A DNA stretch of 64,000 bases from Candidatus Syntropharchaeum butanivorans (lineage in GTDB: Archaea; Halobacteriota; Syntropharchaeia; Syntropharchaeales; Syntropharchaeaceae): positions 1 through 64,000 of the forward strand of contig LYOR01000003.1 in NCBI GenBank assembly GCA_001766825.1. Direction: 5' to 3'. This document shows positions 9,628 through 19,712 of the stretch, one piece after another. Every line of letters begins with the position of its first letter. The first letter of the stretch is position 1. Both the position numbers and the translations under genes were made by a program. The notes beneath the pieces are model-generated. The model saw only the letters and a list, made by a program, of their open reading frames with translations, did no database searches and was not told the origin of the DNA.

Positions 9628-11238
9628 TTAAGGAATTATGTATGGTCCAACGAGCATAAAGAGAATTGATGCCAGGATGAAGAGTGCAAGGGCAAGAGTC
9701 ATCCTGTCCACCATCTTCTTCTGCCTTCCTGGATCTGATACCAGAAGTTTCGAGAACCTCTCCACAATTCCCTTGAAGATATATCCTCCATCAAGGGGTA
9801 TAGCTGGCAGGCAGTTGAAGAGGCCTGCATAGAAGTTTATCCATCCAATCCAGAAGAGGGCATTGGCCAGATAGAACGTCCATTTCCCTCCCCAGGTGGG
9901 CGTGTAGAACTGCATAAGCCATTCACCAAACCCTCCGAAGCCCCCTTGCGCCACTGGAATGACAGGAAGCGCCATCAAAGTGAGCCATCCGAAGAAAGAG
10001 GTTGGCAGGTGTTTCAGCCTTGTGAGATATGTATCTGATTGAAACTCGCCGACCATCCCAAACGGTGTGTTGTAAACAACAACCCCAAGAAAGCCTTTTT
10101 TCTCATCCGGATCTGGAAACTCACCAAGTTCAAGCTGAAATATTCCTTCTTCCCCCTTATCATTTGCCACCTTTACTGTTACAAGATCATGGGGTCTCGT
10201 AGCTTGCATAAACTCATAGAAATCACCTGCAGTATCGATCGGGACTCCATTCATCTCGATTATCCTCTGACCTGGCCTAATTCCAGCAGTATCCGCGGGT
10301 TCCCCGGCTATAACCTCCCAGACTCTAACACCTTTTTCAACATGGAGGGTGAAGAATTTTTGAGTGCCCCGATCAAGCACCTCAATCCGCATCATCCCAT
10401 TCTCATCTCCACCCATTGCTGAAATCTCATCTACTGAGTTAACCCTGATCCCATTTACAGACCTTACAATCATGTCTTTGTGCAGTCCTGTATCCCTGAA
10501 CCCATCAGCGACCTCTGTGATCACAAGGTCAGATCCTGCAGGCTCGAGCATGGAGAGAACAGGTCCAAAAAAGAGGGAAAATGCAATTACTGCAACGAGA
10601 AAGTTACTCATAACACCTGCTGCAAGAATACGGTTTCTGCTCCTTGTGGATATTTTGCTCGGTTTCTGTCCATCCTTGGACCCGAACATCTCCTCCTCAT
10701 CTGGCTCAGCAAACGCACCGATGGGTATCACGGCAAGAAGAAGTCCCATAGACTTCACCCTCACTCCTTCCACCCTCGCAAGTATCCCATGTGCGAACTC
10801 GTGGACAATGAGTGTTACAATAAGCCCTAACCAGCCCCAGGCAGGTATAAACTCATTGACACCAGGTATCAGGAGCCAGTTTCTCGGCTCGTTGACCCGG
10901 CTTGGTTCAGGCATGTTTATGAGCATGAAGATATCTGAGAATAAGACAAGTGTGAAGATGGTAACCATCCCGAAGATCATAAAGAGCAGTCCCAGGTCGC
11001 CAAAAAACCTCCAGAATTGAGAGGGAGTGGAGGCACGATCCAGGAGCGTGAGCCCTCTCTTCGTTCTTATCATAAGGATTGGACCAAACGCCTGGAGATT
11101 ATGCCGCTCAAGCACCTTCTGCTTATCGAGGTACAGGATCAGGAGCCACCAGACCAGGAGGATAAGAAGGGCGATTGCAGTCCCTGATATTGACATCACA
11201 TATACTTCTCTTCGAGTGTATAAAACAGTGGCGACCAC
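9628..11238 (-). CDS. Site-2 protease family (M50) membrane metalloprotease with PDZ domains
   Basis: VHEFAHGILA (HExxH), PGQRIIEMNGVPI PDZ-like segments, CLPAIPLDGGYIF C-terminal motif. Confidence 0.92.
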   Translation of the reverse strand: MVATVLYTRREVYVMSISGTAIALLILLVWWLLILYLDKQKVLERHNLQAFGPILMIRTKRGLTLLDRASTPSQFWRFFGDLGLLFMIFGMVTIFTLVLFSDIFMLINMPEPSRVNEPRNWLLIPGVNEFIPAWGWLGLIVTLIVHEFAHGILARVEGVRVKSMGLLLAVIPIGAFAEPDEEEMFGSKDGQKPSKISTRSRNRILAAGVMSNFLVAVIAFSLFFGPVLSMLEPAGSDLVITEVADGFRDTGLHKDMIVRSVNGIRVNSVDEISAMGGDENGMMRIEVLDRGTQKFFTLHVEKGVRVWEVIAGEPADTAGIRPGQRIIEMNGVPIDTAGDFYEFMQATRPHDLVTVKVANDKGEEGIFQLELGEFPDPDEKKGFLGVVVYNTPFGMVGEFQSDTYLTRLKHLPTSFFGWLTLMALPVIPVAQGGFGGFGEWLMQFYTPTWGGKWTFYLANALFWIGWINFYAGLFNCLPAIPLDGGYIFKGIVERFSKLLVSDPGRQKKMVDRMTLALALFILASILFMLVGPYIIP

Positions 11239-11381
11239 CAGCTTCTGGGATTCAAATAATTTATGAGAGGAGGTACCTCCTATCCTCTATAGAACCCGCG
11301 TTCATAGATATCCCACGCCTCCTACGCAGCACAGATTTATGTGGACGTATATAGATCTGATCATCACGGATCGGATGGGCT

Positions 11382-12476
11382 ATGATCAAAGAAGAAAAGG
11401 CTGGAAGACCCTGTGTGATATATGGGTTTGAGCTATCAGGAGAGGATGAGAGGCTTCCAGAGGCTGAGATAATTGCGCTCTTTGAGACATACGGAATTGA
11501 GATTGAAAGGATAAGCCGTCTCAACCGCCTTTTGCTTCTTGAGGTGAGAGGGGAGGGGGGATCACCGGAGTTTCATGAGCTCATCTCCCGTATTGCACTC
11601 TCACACCTCGTGCTCGAGGTCTTTGCTCTCACAGATGCCACTCTGGAGGAGATTGAGAGTGCGGCCCTGGAGATGCGGGAAAGAATCCGTGGCAGCTACG
11701 CGGTTGATGTGAAGATCTGGAACAACAGGAATTTCAGCACACTCGAGCTTGAGCGATTGGTCGGGTCATGGCTGTATCATGGGGGGGTCTGGGTGGACCT
11801 AAAAGAGCCAGGTACTCTCGTGAAGCTCTACATCATCGAGGATAAAGCTGTGATAGGGAAGGTGATTCATACAAGAGATAGACGTGGGTTCAGGGACCGT
11901 CTCCCGCATCACCGCCCCTTCTTTGCACCGGGTGTATTAAAGCCGAAGTTAGCAAGGGCACTTGTCAACCTCTCAAGATTAAAGCCATCTGAACGGCTCC
12001 TTGATCCATTTGCTGGCACAGGGGGGATACTTCTTGAGGCCGGCCTCATGGGGATGGTGGTCATGGGGCTTGATATACAGGAGAAGATGGTACGTGGTGC
12101 ATCAGAGAACCTCAGAGAGCTTGAGCATGCGAGCCTCATCCTGGGTGATGCACGAACACTCCCGTTCAAGGATGCTTCAGTCGATGGTGTTGTGACGGAT
12201 CCACCTTATGGGAGATCCTCAAAGATTAAAGGAGGATCTATCGAGATGCTTTACAGAAGCGCACTCTGTGAGATAAATCGTATCCTGAAATACGGTCGTT
12301 TTGCGGTTATACTTGCGGATAGACCCGTGGAAGAGGTGATAACAGAGGCTGGACTCCTTCTGATCGATCGCTATTCCCTGCGCATACATCGCAGCATGAT
12401 CAGATGGATCTATCTTTTAAGGAAAGACCCGGGCGATGTGTATGAGAAAGTATATATAGCCAAAATGAGAGGTTAA
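11382..12476 (+). CDS. tRNA (guanine10-N2)-methyltransferase (THUMP + SAM MTase)
   Basis: LLDPFAGTGGILLEAGLMG and VVTDPPYGRSS motifs with N-terminal THUMP-like region. Confidence 0.88.
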   Translation: MIKEEKAGRPCVIYGFELSGEDERLPEAEIIALFETYGIEIERISRLNRLLLLEVRGEGGSPEFHELISRIALSHLVLEVFALTDATLEEIESAALEMRERIRGSYAVDVKIWNNRNFSTLELERLVGSWLYHGGVWVDLKEPGTLVKLYIIEDKAVIGKVIHTRDRRGFRDRLPHHRPFFAPGVLKPKLARALVNLSRLKPSERLLDPFAGTGGILLEAGLMGMVVMGLDIQEKMVRGASENLRELEHASLILGDARTLPFKDASVDGVVTDPPYGRSSKIKGGSIEMLYRSALCEINRILKYGRFAVILADRPVEEVITEAGLLLIDRYSLRIHRSMIRWIYLLRKDPGDVYEKVYIAKMRG

Positions 12477-12491
12477 GAAGGAGGGATCAAG

Positions 12492-12785
12492 ATGGGGCTT
12501 TCTGCAAGAGAGACGCTTGAGCGGCATGCAAAGGCCGCCATCGAGGGTGATATGGATACGGTGCTTAAGGACCTGACTCCGGAGATTGCAGAGAATATCG
12601 GCCCTGTTGCAGAGGCTTTGGCCAAGATAAAGCCGACATCCTTTGAGATTATGGAAGAGGTGAAGGAGGGGGATCGGTACATCTTTAAGTACCGTTACAT
12701 CGGTTCAGAAGGCGATCTGAAGCTTAAGACTACCTGGGAGCTTCAGGGCGATCAGTGGAAGGTTGTTGCAGCAGAACCTTTGTAG
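12492..12785 (+). CDS. Small NTF2/DUF4878-like protein
   Basis: 97 aa; AKAAIEGDMDTVL...TWELQGDQWKVVAAEPL pattern. Confidence 0.5.
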   Translation: MGLSARETLERHAKAAIEGDMDTVLKDLTPEIAENIGPVAEALAKIKPTSFEIMEEVKEGDRYIFKYRYIGSEGDLKLKTTWELQGDQWKVVAAEPL

Positions 12786-12819
12786 CTGGAGAGGAGGAGT
12801 TCAGGGCTTCTTCTCCTGA

Positions 12820-13761
12820 TTATTTTTTATCTTCTGCCCTGCGCAATCTCTCCATGATCGCCCTTCCGAGTCCAGTCTCTGGTATCGGCTCCGCATAGAT
12901 CAGATCAATCTCGGCCTTATCGAGTCTGTGGAGTGATGAAAAAAGGTTTGCAGCAGCCTCACGCAGATCCCCTGATAGAGAGAGTACCTCTACCATCTCA
13001 AAGGGTGTGCTATCTGCTGGAGGCTTAAATGCAAGAAGCCCCACCTTCATACCTTCAGGTGGTGATCCAGCCTCTCCGTTTTTCAAGATCTTAAGTGGCT
13101 TTCTCAGGGAATAACGGCGTTTTTCTTTCAGGGGTGAAGATATCTTCACCTCTCCTATCACCTCTTTGATTCTCTCGATAGGGACTGCGCCGGCTCTCAA
13201 CAGGGTCGGCTCTTCAGAGATATCGAGCACGGTTGACTCCAGACCAAGCGGGCACTTTCCTCCGTCTATTATCAGATCAATCTCGGGTCCTATCTGTTCC
13301 ATCACATGGGAGGCTTCAGTAGGGCTGAGGTATCCGGACGGATTTGCACTTGGTGCTGCAACTGGAACCCCCGCCTCCCTGATAAGCTCCAGCGCAACAG
13401 GATGAGAAGGCATCCTTATTGCAACGGTCCTAAGTCCTGCTGTCACGATATCTGGTAAAATATCGGATTTTGGGAGAACGAGAGTGAGAGGGCCGGGCCA
13501 GAACTCTTTTATGAGTTTTTTCGCTCTATCATCGACTCTCAGGCATAAACGCTCAAGTTCCATCATATCTGCTATATGCACTATCAGTGGCTCGAAGTGG
13601 GGCCTTCTCTTCACCTCAAACACCCTTGCAATCGCCTCCGGATTGAGGGCAGAGGCCCCAAGTCCGTACACAGTCTCTGTTGGGAAGGCGACAAGTCCTC
13701 CTTCTTTTATGATAGAAGCCGCCTCTTTTATGGCCTCGCTGCTGTACTTAAGAACCCTCAT
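12820..13761 (-). CDS. L-threonylcarbamoyladenylate synthase (Sua5/YrdC/YwlC)
   Basis: GGLVAFPTETVYGLGASALN, FEVKRRPHFEPLIVHI, PSANPSGYLSPT motifs. Confidence 0.95.
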   Translation of the reverse strand: MRVLKYSSEAIKEAASIIKEGGLVAFPTETVYGLGASALNPEAIARVFEVKRRPHFEPLIVHIADMMELERLCLRVDDRAKKLIKEFWPGPLTLVLPKSDILPDIVTAGLRTVAIRMPSHPVALELIREAGVPVAAPSANPSGYLSPTEASHVMEQIGPEIDLIIDGGKCPLGLESTVLDISEEPTLLRAGAVPIERIKEVIGEVKISSPLKEKRRYSLRKPLKILKNGEAGSPPEGMKVGLLAFKPPADSTPFEMVEVLSLSGDLREAAANLFSSLHRLDKAEIDLIYAEPIPETGLGRAIMERLRRAEDKK

Positions 13762-14783
13762 TCCATCAGAACCTCTTCAAGCTTATTTAAGACCTCAGCC
13801 AGAGGTGGAACATCAAACCACTTTCTCCCTGTCAGTTCGTTTGCATATGCTCTGTAGACGAGTGAGATTGAGTTTATCAGGTCCTCTGGGAGAGGAGGGG
13901 GGCTGGATCTTACCACCTCCCTCCATTCGATCTTTCCACTCTTTTTGGCATCAGAAACCTCCTCAAACCATGTGGTCCTGCGGTAGAAGGTCCTTGCAAT
14001 CTCCTTGCTCACAGGGATCCCCCTGAAGGTAAACCTTGACTCGTCGAGGGTTCCAAGTGCGTCTACAACCATGATATTTCTCTCCTCATCGAACCCAAAT
14101 TCAATCTTACCATCTTCATTGAAAAGACCGATCTTACCCGTATCCTGCGTTATAATATCATTGATGAGGGAGGTTATCCTCTTCATCTCATCTGCCTCAT
14201 CCTCACTCAGGCAACACATCTTCATCGCCTCATCCCAGCTTAAATATCTGTCATGAGCCTCAAGCTTTGTCGATACTTCAATAATCGGCTTCTCCAGAGC
14301 CTCTCCAGGTTCCGGCATCTCTTCAAGCCCGATATCATCCAGCTTCAATCTCCCCTCCTTCAGCCTCCTGAATACAGATGACCCTTCAGGGAGTGCGTTC
14401 CGATATATTATCTCAAGTGGTATGAGAAAGTTTCCTTTAGCCCTCTCGTAGACGGAGTAATCATACCTTCCACCCCTGATCCTGGGCCTTATCACCCTGA
14501 GTAATCTGAACTCAATCGTATCGGAAGGGCCTTCAAGCTCACCCATTTTCACCGCTTTTTCATCTTCTACCACCCCTAAGTAATGTGTTCTCACACCAAG
14601 CTCCTCAAGCCTCTCGAAAAAATAGGCGGTGGCGATGCATGTTGATGCTCCTTTACTCTTTATCTGATCTGGCATCTCTCCCCAGTCAAATACTGAGTAC
14701 CTGTCAGAGAATAGAAAGCGTGCTCGCCCGCTTCCATCTTCTGTAGCTTCTCTCAAGATAATCAGATCTTTCACACTTCCCAT
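13758..14783 (-). CDS. purC: Phosphoribosylaminoimidazolesuccinocarboxamide synthase
   Basis: SAICAR synthetase-like sequence (FSDRYSVFDWGEMPDQIKSKG; IEVSTKLEAHDRYLSWDEA; QDTGKIGLFNEDGKIEFGFD). Confidence 0.85.
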   Translation of the reverse strand: MGSVKDLIILREATEDGSGRARFLFSDRYSVFDWGEMPDQIKSKGASTCIATAYFFERLEELGVRTHYLGVVEDEKAVKMGELEGPSDTIEFRLLRVIRPRIRGGRYDYSVYERAKGNFLIPLEIIYRNALPEGSSVFRRLKEGRLKLDDIGLEEMPEPGEALEKPIIEVSTKLEAHDRYLSWDEAMKMCCLSEDEADEMKRITSLINDIITQDTGKIGLFNEDGKIEFGFDEERNIMVVDALGTLDESRFTFRGIPVSKEIARTFYRRTTWFEEVSDAKKSGKIEWREVVRSSPPPLPEDLINSISLVYRAYANELTGRKWFDVPPLAEVLNKLEEVLME

Positions 14784-15058
14784 CTGATATCCTCCCGCTG
14801 TAAGGCTGAGGGCGATAAGCCTCTGCCCATATCAAAGGTGAATTGTGCACGCAGATATATATTCTCAATCCTTCAACCCACATGAAAGATCAATAGAAAA
14901 GGTAATTTTCCGTCCAAATTCAATCATAACCCTTATAAGCTGAGCAAAGATAACCATATGTGGAGATGGAGGGTGGAGGTACCCAAACCTCATACTGTCC
15001 ATATTGCCGGGAATAAAAGGGATAATCTTTACAAAAATGAGGAAGGAGGTGAGATGAG

Positions 15059-15766
15059 ATGAGAAGGAACACACTTGGGTTGTTAATGGTTGCAATCGTT
15101 TCAATCGGTATATTCGCACTGCCAAGCACAGCAGCGCTCTTCTCAGGTCAGCACTCATGGTATAACCTGAGTGACTCCGGGAGCCAGGTACCCTGCGATA
15201 AGTGCCACGGTGACATCAATGCAGAGATGATCGATGATAATAATGGTGTGCACAGGGGTCTGAATGGGTCAGCGGGTACAGACACATGCCTCTGCCACAG
15301 GGTCACAGGGACCGGAGTTGCATCAGGTGATGGCACGGGCGCAACCGCGGGTACAACATCCCATGCTGCAGAGACGATCGCATGCATGCTCTGCCATGAA
15401 AATAACACACGGACAGGCGGGACATATCCATTTGCAGGTGGATTCAGCACAACAGCGGTCTACCAGGGAACAGGTGCAACGACCCAGTACAACTATTCCT
15501 GGGGCGATGGCACCGGTGGTGAGCATGCTGCACACAACGCCTTCATCCAGCAGGCAATCAAGGATGACCTGATGGAGGATTCAAACGAGGCCTGTATCGG
15601 ATGCCACACAAGGGTCGGTGTCAACATCTCGTGGACAAAGAACACGGTGCTTGAGTTCAATGCTACAGAGGATGAGACTGGAGGCTGGACAGTTACAGAC
15701 TTCCATGCCACCGGTAACAACACGACCAGCTCCAGTTACATGAACAACTGGACGAACAGCTACTGA
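15059..15766 (+). CDS. Secreted multihaem c-type cytochrome (3 CxxCH plus 1 CxCH)
   Basis: Signal peptide; CDKCH, CMLCH, CIGCH and a CLCH; strong RBS GGAGGTGAG. Confidence 0.85.
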   Translation: MRRNTLGLLMVAIVSIGIFALPSTAALFSGQHSWYNLSDSGSQVPCDKCHGDINAEMIDDNNGVHRGLNGSAGTDTCLCHRVTGTGVASGDGTGATAGTTSHAAETIACMLCHENNTRTGGTYPFAGGFSTTAVYQGTGATTQYNYSWGDGTGGEHAAHNAFIQQAIKDDLMEDSNEACIGCHTRVGVNISWTKNTVLEFNATEDETGGWTVTDFHATGNNTTSSSYMNNWTNSY

Positions 15767-15861
15767 AGTTGATGGGAGTAATGGCTTTTATTTATCTCCC
15801 ATTTTGTATCATTTATTTTTCGCAAATGCTAAATGTGTGGAGGAGATTATGAGAATGAGGT

Positions 15862-16449
15862 ATGGTTATGGAGTACACAACAAAGGAGATATGTTACTTC
15901 CTTACCCCGGGTGAAGGAAACACAGATAAGGCGATCGAGCTTGCAAAGAGGCGGTGTGAAGAGCTGGGAATAAAGCATGTCGTTGTTGCATCTTTTACAG
16001 GAAATACCGGTTTGAAGGTCCAGGATGCGATAAAAGATGCAGATATCGTGATGGTGGGGGCCCATTATGGGTTCAGGAGCGGTGATGAGGGGAGAAAGCT
16101 TGATGAGATCTGGAAGAAGAACGCAAAGCTTCTTGAGGAGCGTGGTGGAAAGGCACTTCGTGCAACACATGCTCTGAGCGGGATTGAACGATCTGTGGCA
16201 GATAAGTATGGTGGGGTCTATCCACATCTTCTGATTGCAGACACTCTGAGACTGTTCTCCCAGGGTATCAAGGTCGGGATTGAGATTGTAGTGATGGCAG
16301 CTGATGCAGGTCTCATTCCCATTGGCGAAGAGGTTCTAACGATCGGGGGTACACGGACCGGGGCTGATACAGTTATGGTCGTCAGGTCTGCAGGGATGAA
16401 GAACTTCTTTGAGCTTGAGGTGAAGGAGATCGTCTGTATGCCAAGATGA
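15862..16449 (+). CDS. Pyruvate kinase alpha/beta (C-terminal-like) domain protein
   Basis: AIELAKRRCEELGIKHVVVASFTGNTGLK...GVKIVVMAADAGLIPIGEEVLTIGGT-like pattern of the stand-alone PK-C family. Confidence 0.75.
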   Translation: MVMEYTTKEICYFLTPGEGNTDKAIELAKRRCEELGIKHVVVASFTGNTGLKVQDAIKDADIVMVGAHYGFRSGDEGRKLDEIWKKNAKLLEERGGKALRATHALSGIERSVADKYGGVYPHLLIADTLRLFSQGIKVGIEIVVMAADAGLIPIGEEVLTIGGTRTGADTVMVVRSAGMKNFFELEVKEIVCMPR

Positions 16450-16483
16450 AACTTGCTGAATTCAGGCTGATGAGTGTGGGCAT

Positions 16484-16639
16484 ATGTCAGATGAGCCTGT
16501 AAAGGAATCTATCTGTGATAAATGTGGTAAGGCGGTATCGCTGGTTTATGAGCTTCGGGGTCTGAGACTATGTGAGGACTGCTATATGGATGAGCTTGCC
16601 TGTGATCAGCCAAAACAATGCAGGATGAAGAGGAGGTGA
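16484..16639 (+). CDS. Small zinc-ribbon-like protein (51 aa, not in ORF track)
   Basis: MSDEPVKESICDKCGKAVSLVYELRGLRLCEDCYMDELACDQPKQCRMKRR; CxxC...CxxC. Confidence 0.65.
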   Translation: MSDEPVKESICDKCGKAVSLVYELRGLRLCEDCYMDELACDQPKQCRMKRR

Positions 16640-16643
16640 GAAG

Positions 16644-17042
16644 GTGGATGATGAGCTTGAAGAGATAAAGAGGAGGAAGCTTGAGCGGATGATGGAAGAG
16701 CTTACAGAGAGGGAGGAGGTTATATCTTCACCGATTACACTCACAGATTCAAGTTTTGATGGGGTGATTGCAAAGTACCCACTTGTTGTGATAGACTGCT
16801 GGGCTACATGGTGCGCTCCCTGCAGAATGATCGCGCCCACGATCGATGCGATGGCAAAAGATTATGCAGGCAGGATCGTTTTCGGGAAGCTTAATGTCGA
16901 TGAGAACCCGATTATATCGAGAAGATACCGGATAATGTCCATACCTACACTTTTAATCTTCAAGGATGGAAGGCTTGTGGATCAGATCGTGGGGGCTGTC
17001 CCGAGAGAGATCATCGAGCAGACTCTGAGGAGATACATGTGA
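16644..17042 (+). CDS. trxA: Thioredoxin
   Basis: VVIDCWATWCAPCRMIAPTIDAMA; YRIMSIPTLLIFKDG. Confidence 0.93.
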   Translation: MDDELEEIKRRKLERMMEELTEREEVISSPITLTDSSFDGVIAKYPLVVIDCWATWCAPCRMIAPTIDAMAKDYAGRIVFGKLNVDENPIISRRYRIMSIPTLLIFKDGRLVDQIVGAVPREIIEQTLRRYM

Positions 17043-17719
17043 AGCTTATAACGATTTACGACAATAACCTTTCTGATCTGCGTCTCAGGAGTGGGTGGGG
17101 CTTTTCATGCTTTCTTGAGCATGGAGGAGAGCGAATACTCTTTGATACAGGTGGTGATGCCCCGACACTCCTTCACAATATGAGGATACTCGGGATTGAT
17201 CCTGAGTGTATCGATCTCGTCATCCTTTCTCATGCCCACCATGATCATACAGGGGGTATTTCTGCCGTTTTAAGGAGTGGAATAAGGCTTTTTATCCCTG
17301 CATCTTTTCCTGAGAGCTTTAAAGCGGGTGTAAGATCGAGAGGAGCGAAGATCGTGGAGGTGAGAGAGGGCTGTAAGATAGGTGAAGGACTTTATACGAC
17401 GGGTGAGCTCGGAGAAGGGATAAAAGAACAGGCACTTCTCGGGATGAGTAAAGAGGGTATTGTTGTGATAACAGGTTGTGCTCACCCTGGAATTGTCAAC
17501 ATTCTCAAATATGTGAGGCGGGAGTTCGATGAGAGGATCTACCTCGTTCTTGGGGGCTTCCATCTTGGCAACCGGGATGTATCGCGTGAGTTCTGGGAGC
17601 TTGGGGTCGTGAAAGTTGCACCATGCCACTGCACCGGAGATGTCGCAACCGCATATCTCAGGGAGAGATACAGGGGTAATTTCATCTCCAATGGGGCCGG
17701 AAGTGTGATTGAGATATGA
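17039..17719 (+). CDS. MBL-fold metallohydrolase
   Basis: LSHAHHDHTGG, GCAHPGIVNI, LVLGGFHLG motifs. Confidence 0.9.
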   Translation: MKLITIYDNNLSDLRLRSGWGFSCFLEHGGERILFDTGGDAPTLLHNMRILGIDPECIDLVILSHAHHDHTGGISAVLRSGIRLFIPASFPESFKAGVRSRGAKIVEVREGCKIGEGLYTTGELGEGIKEQALLGMSKEGIVVITGCAHPGIVNILKYVRREFDERIYLVLGGFHLGNRDVSREFWELGVVKVAPCHCTGDVATAYLRERYRGNFISNGAGSVIEI

Positions 17720-18306
17720 AGTGTGGGATATGCCCGGATAAGAGGTGTTATGAGGGGAAGAACTGTACGAAGCTCGGTATTTCGCAGATAAAAGAGGTAA
17801 TAGACCAGTTTGATGAGAGGATCCTCCAGGTTTCGGCAGAAGTTGAGAGAAATGGTTATATGAGGCTCACACGCCTTGAAGAGCTGATTGAGTTCGGTAA
17901 AAGAATGGGATTCAGGAGGCTTGGGGTTGCGTTCTGTATCGGGCTCTCCGATGAGATGAAGGCTTTGCATGAGGTTCTATCAGGTGAGTTTGAGGTTGAA
18001 TCAGTCTGCTGCAAGGTCTGCGGGATTGAAAAGAGCGATTTTGGGCTTGCTAAGATGAAGGAGGGGTGGTATGAGGCGATGTGCAACCCTGTGGGGCAGG
18101 CGTTACTTCTTAATGAGAAGGAGACGGAGCTTAACATTATCTTCGGATTATGCCTCGGGCACGATGTGATATTCACGAAGTACTCCAAGGCTCCTGTCAC
18201 AACCCTTGTTGTGAAGGATCGTGTCCTTGCACACAACCCGCTTGGTGCACTCTACTCCGGTTACTGGCAAAAAAGGATCAGGACCCACTCCCCTTTTCCA
18301 GAGTAA
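17716..18306 (+). CDS. DUF1847 family metal-binding protein
   Basis: MKCGICPDKRCYEGKNCTKLG; CCKVCGIEK; FGLCLGHDVIFTKYSKAPVTTLVVKDRVLAHNPLGALY. Confidence 0.8.
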   Translation: MKCGICPDKRCYEGKNCTKLGISQIKEVIDQFDERILQVSAEVERNGYMRLTRLEELIEFGKRMGFRRLGVAFCIGLSDEMKALHEVLSGEFEVESVCCKVCGIEKSDFGLAKMKEGWYEAMCNPVGQALLLNEKETELNIIFGLCLGHDVIFTKYSKAPVTTLVVKDRVLAHNPLGALYSGYWQKRIRTHSPFPE

Positions 18307-18337
18307 AAAATAGGATGCTGAAATTAAAGCATCCATT

Positions 18338-18982
18338 TTATGGGAAGAGTGTTACGTATCGCTCTACGCTGTAGGATGGCGGTGTGATAAGATCCTTTAT
18401 CACAGCAGCACCGTGCTCTGGCTTGATCTCGATACGAACTGGCTCTCTGGTCGGGAAGTCGAGTCCAAGTGCAGTCGTGTTGAAGCAGAGTATCACAAGA
18501 TCCCCTGCGTTTATGACCGTCGTTGTATCGGTTGATGGATCAAGCGAGTTGTCATCATCTCTCAGCTCGGTCACAATGTAGTGTGACGCATCCATGCCAT
18601 CACCGCTCTTATGGTACGTGATCTTGTCGACCCTTGTTGTCTCATTCTGCATCGCAACCACCATCTGGGATAGATCGATCGAACCCGATCCTGCCATTGG
18701 CTTTATCGTGACATTGACAAAGTCAAAGTCATTCTCAGTAGCACTTGACCTGTGTCCGACGATCCCGACGATCTCGATGTTCGATGAGACTTCCTGTATC
18801 GTCTGCTGCCCGGTCTCCTGTGACTTCTGCTGCAGGACGCCTGATGTCTGGATGAGCACCGCTGCTGCAACTGCTGCAACAAGTACCATCGCGATGAAGA
18901 TGATGAGCGTCCCGATACCGGCCTGTGCCACCTCATCCTTTAGAAGCGATCTTCTCTTACATCCCCTCATCATATTTATCAC
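18338..18982 (-). CDS. arlB: Archaellin
   Basis: N-terminal RSLLKDEVAQAGIGTLIIFIAMVLVAAVAAAVLIQTSGVLQQKSQETG. Confidence 0.95.
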   Translation of the reverse strand: MINMMRGCKRRSLLKDEVAQAGIGTLIIFIAMVLVAAVAAAVLIQTSGVLQQKSQETGQQTIQEVSSNIEIVGIVGHRSSATENDFDFVNVTIKPMAGSGSIDLSQMVVAMQNETTRVDKITYHKSGDGMDASHYIVTELRDDDNSLDPSTDTTTVINAGDLVILCFNTTALGLDFPTREPVRIEIKPEHGAAVIKDLITPPSYSVERYVTLFP

Positions 18983-19014
18983 CCCCTTATTTTCCTTGTT
19001 TGGTATTACTGAGC

Positions 19015-19650
19015 TTATGGGAAGAGCACAACATTTCTCTCAACCGAGTAGGATGGCGGTGTGATAAGATCCTTTATCACAGCAGCACCATGCTCTGGCT
19101 TGATCTCGATACGGACCGGCTCTCTGGTCGGGAAGTCCATCTCCGTGCCGGGTTTCAGCACGATATTTATGAGATCTCCTGCGTTTATCACCGTTGTTGT
19201 GGTGGTACTTGCATTCAGTGAATCATCGTCATCCCTCAGCTCAACAACATAGAACTGAGTTGATGTCTGCGACGCTGCCTGGGTATCCGGGATGTACTTA
19301 ATGCTCTCGATCCGTTTTGTCTCATTCTGGATTGCGATCACCATCTGGTATAGGTCGATTGGACCTGATCCTGCCATCGGTTTCACTGTGATATTGATCG
19401 TCTCAAAGTCATTCGCGGTAGCGGATACCCTGTGTCCGACGATCCCGACGATCTCGATGTTCGATGAGACTTCCTGTATCGTCTGCTGCCCGGTCTCCTG
19501 TGCTTTCTGCTGCAGGACGCCTGATGTCTGGATGAGCACCGCTGCTGCAACTGCTGCAACAAGTACCATCGCGATGAAGATGATGAGCGTCCCGATACCG
19601 GCCTGTGCCCTCTCGTCTTTTATGAAAGTTATCTTTCGTATGTACTGCAT
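19015..19650 (-). CDS. arlB: Archaellin, tandem paralogue (start reassigned from 19821 to 19650)
   Basis: MQYIRKITFIKDERAQAGIGTLIIFIAMVLVAAVAAAVLIQ; the ORF-track extension upstream crosses the promoter. Confidence 0.93.
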   Translation of the reverse strand: MQYIRKITFIKDERAQAGIGTLIIFIAMVLVAAVAAAVLIQTSGVLQQKAQETGQQTIQEVSSNIEIVGIVGHRVSATANDFETINITVKPMAGSGPIDLYQMVIAIQNETKRIESIKYIPDTQAASQTSTQFYVVELRDDDDSLNASTTTTTVINAGDLINIVLKPGTEMDFPTREPVRIEIKPEHGAAVIKDLITPPSYSVERNVVLFP

Positions 19651-19712
19651 AATAATTTCACCCCCTTTGAATATAATGTTCAAGTTCACTTTAATAATGT
19701 GTATATTAACGT

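Noticed and set aside
10364-11020. 218-aa plus-strand ORF opposite the site-2 protease
   Set aside because: Antisense to a well-supported M50 protease; composition is an artefact.
15287-15298. Counting CLCH as an ordinary haem site
   Set aside because: Only one residue separates the cysteines, so it is not CxxCH; reported as an anomaly instead.
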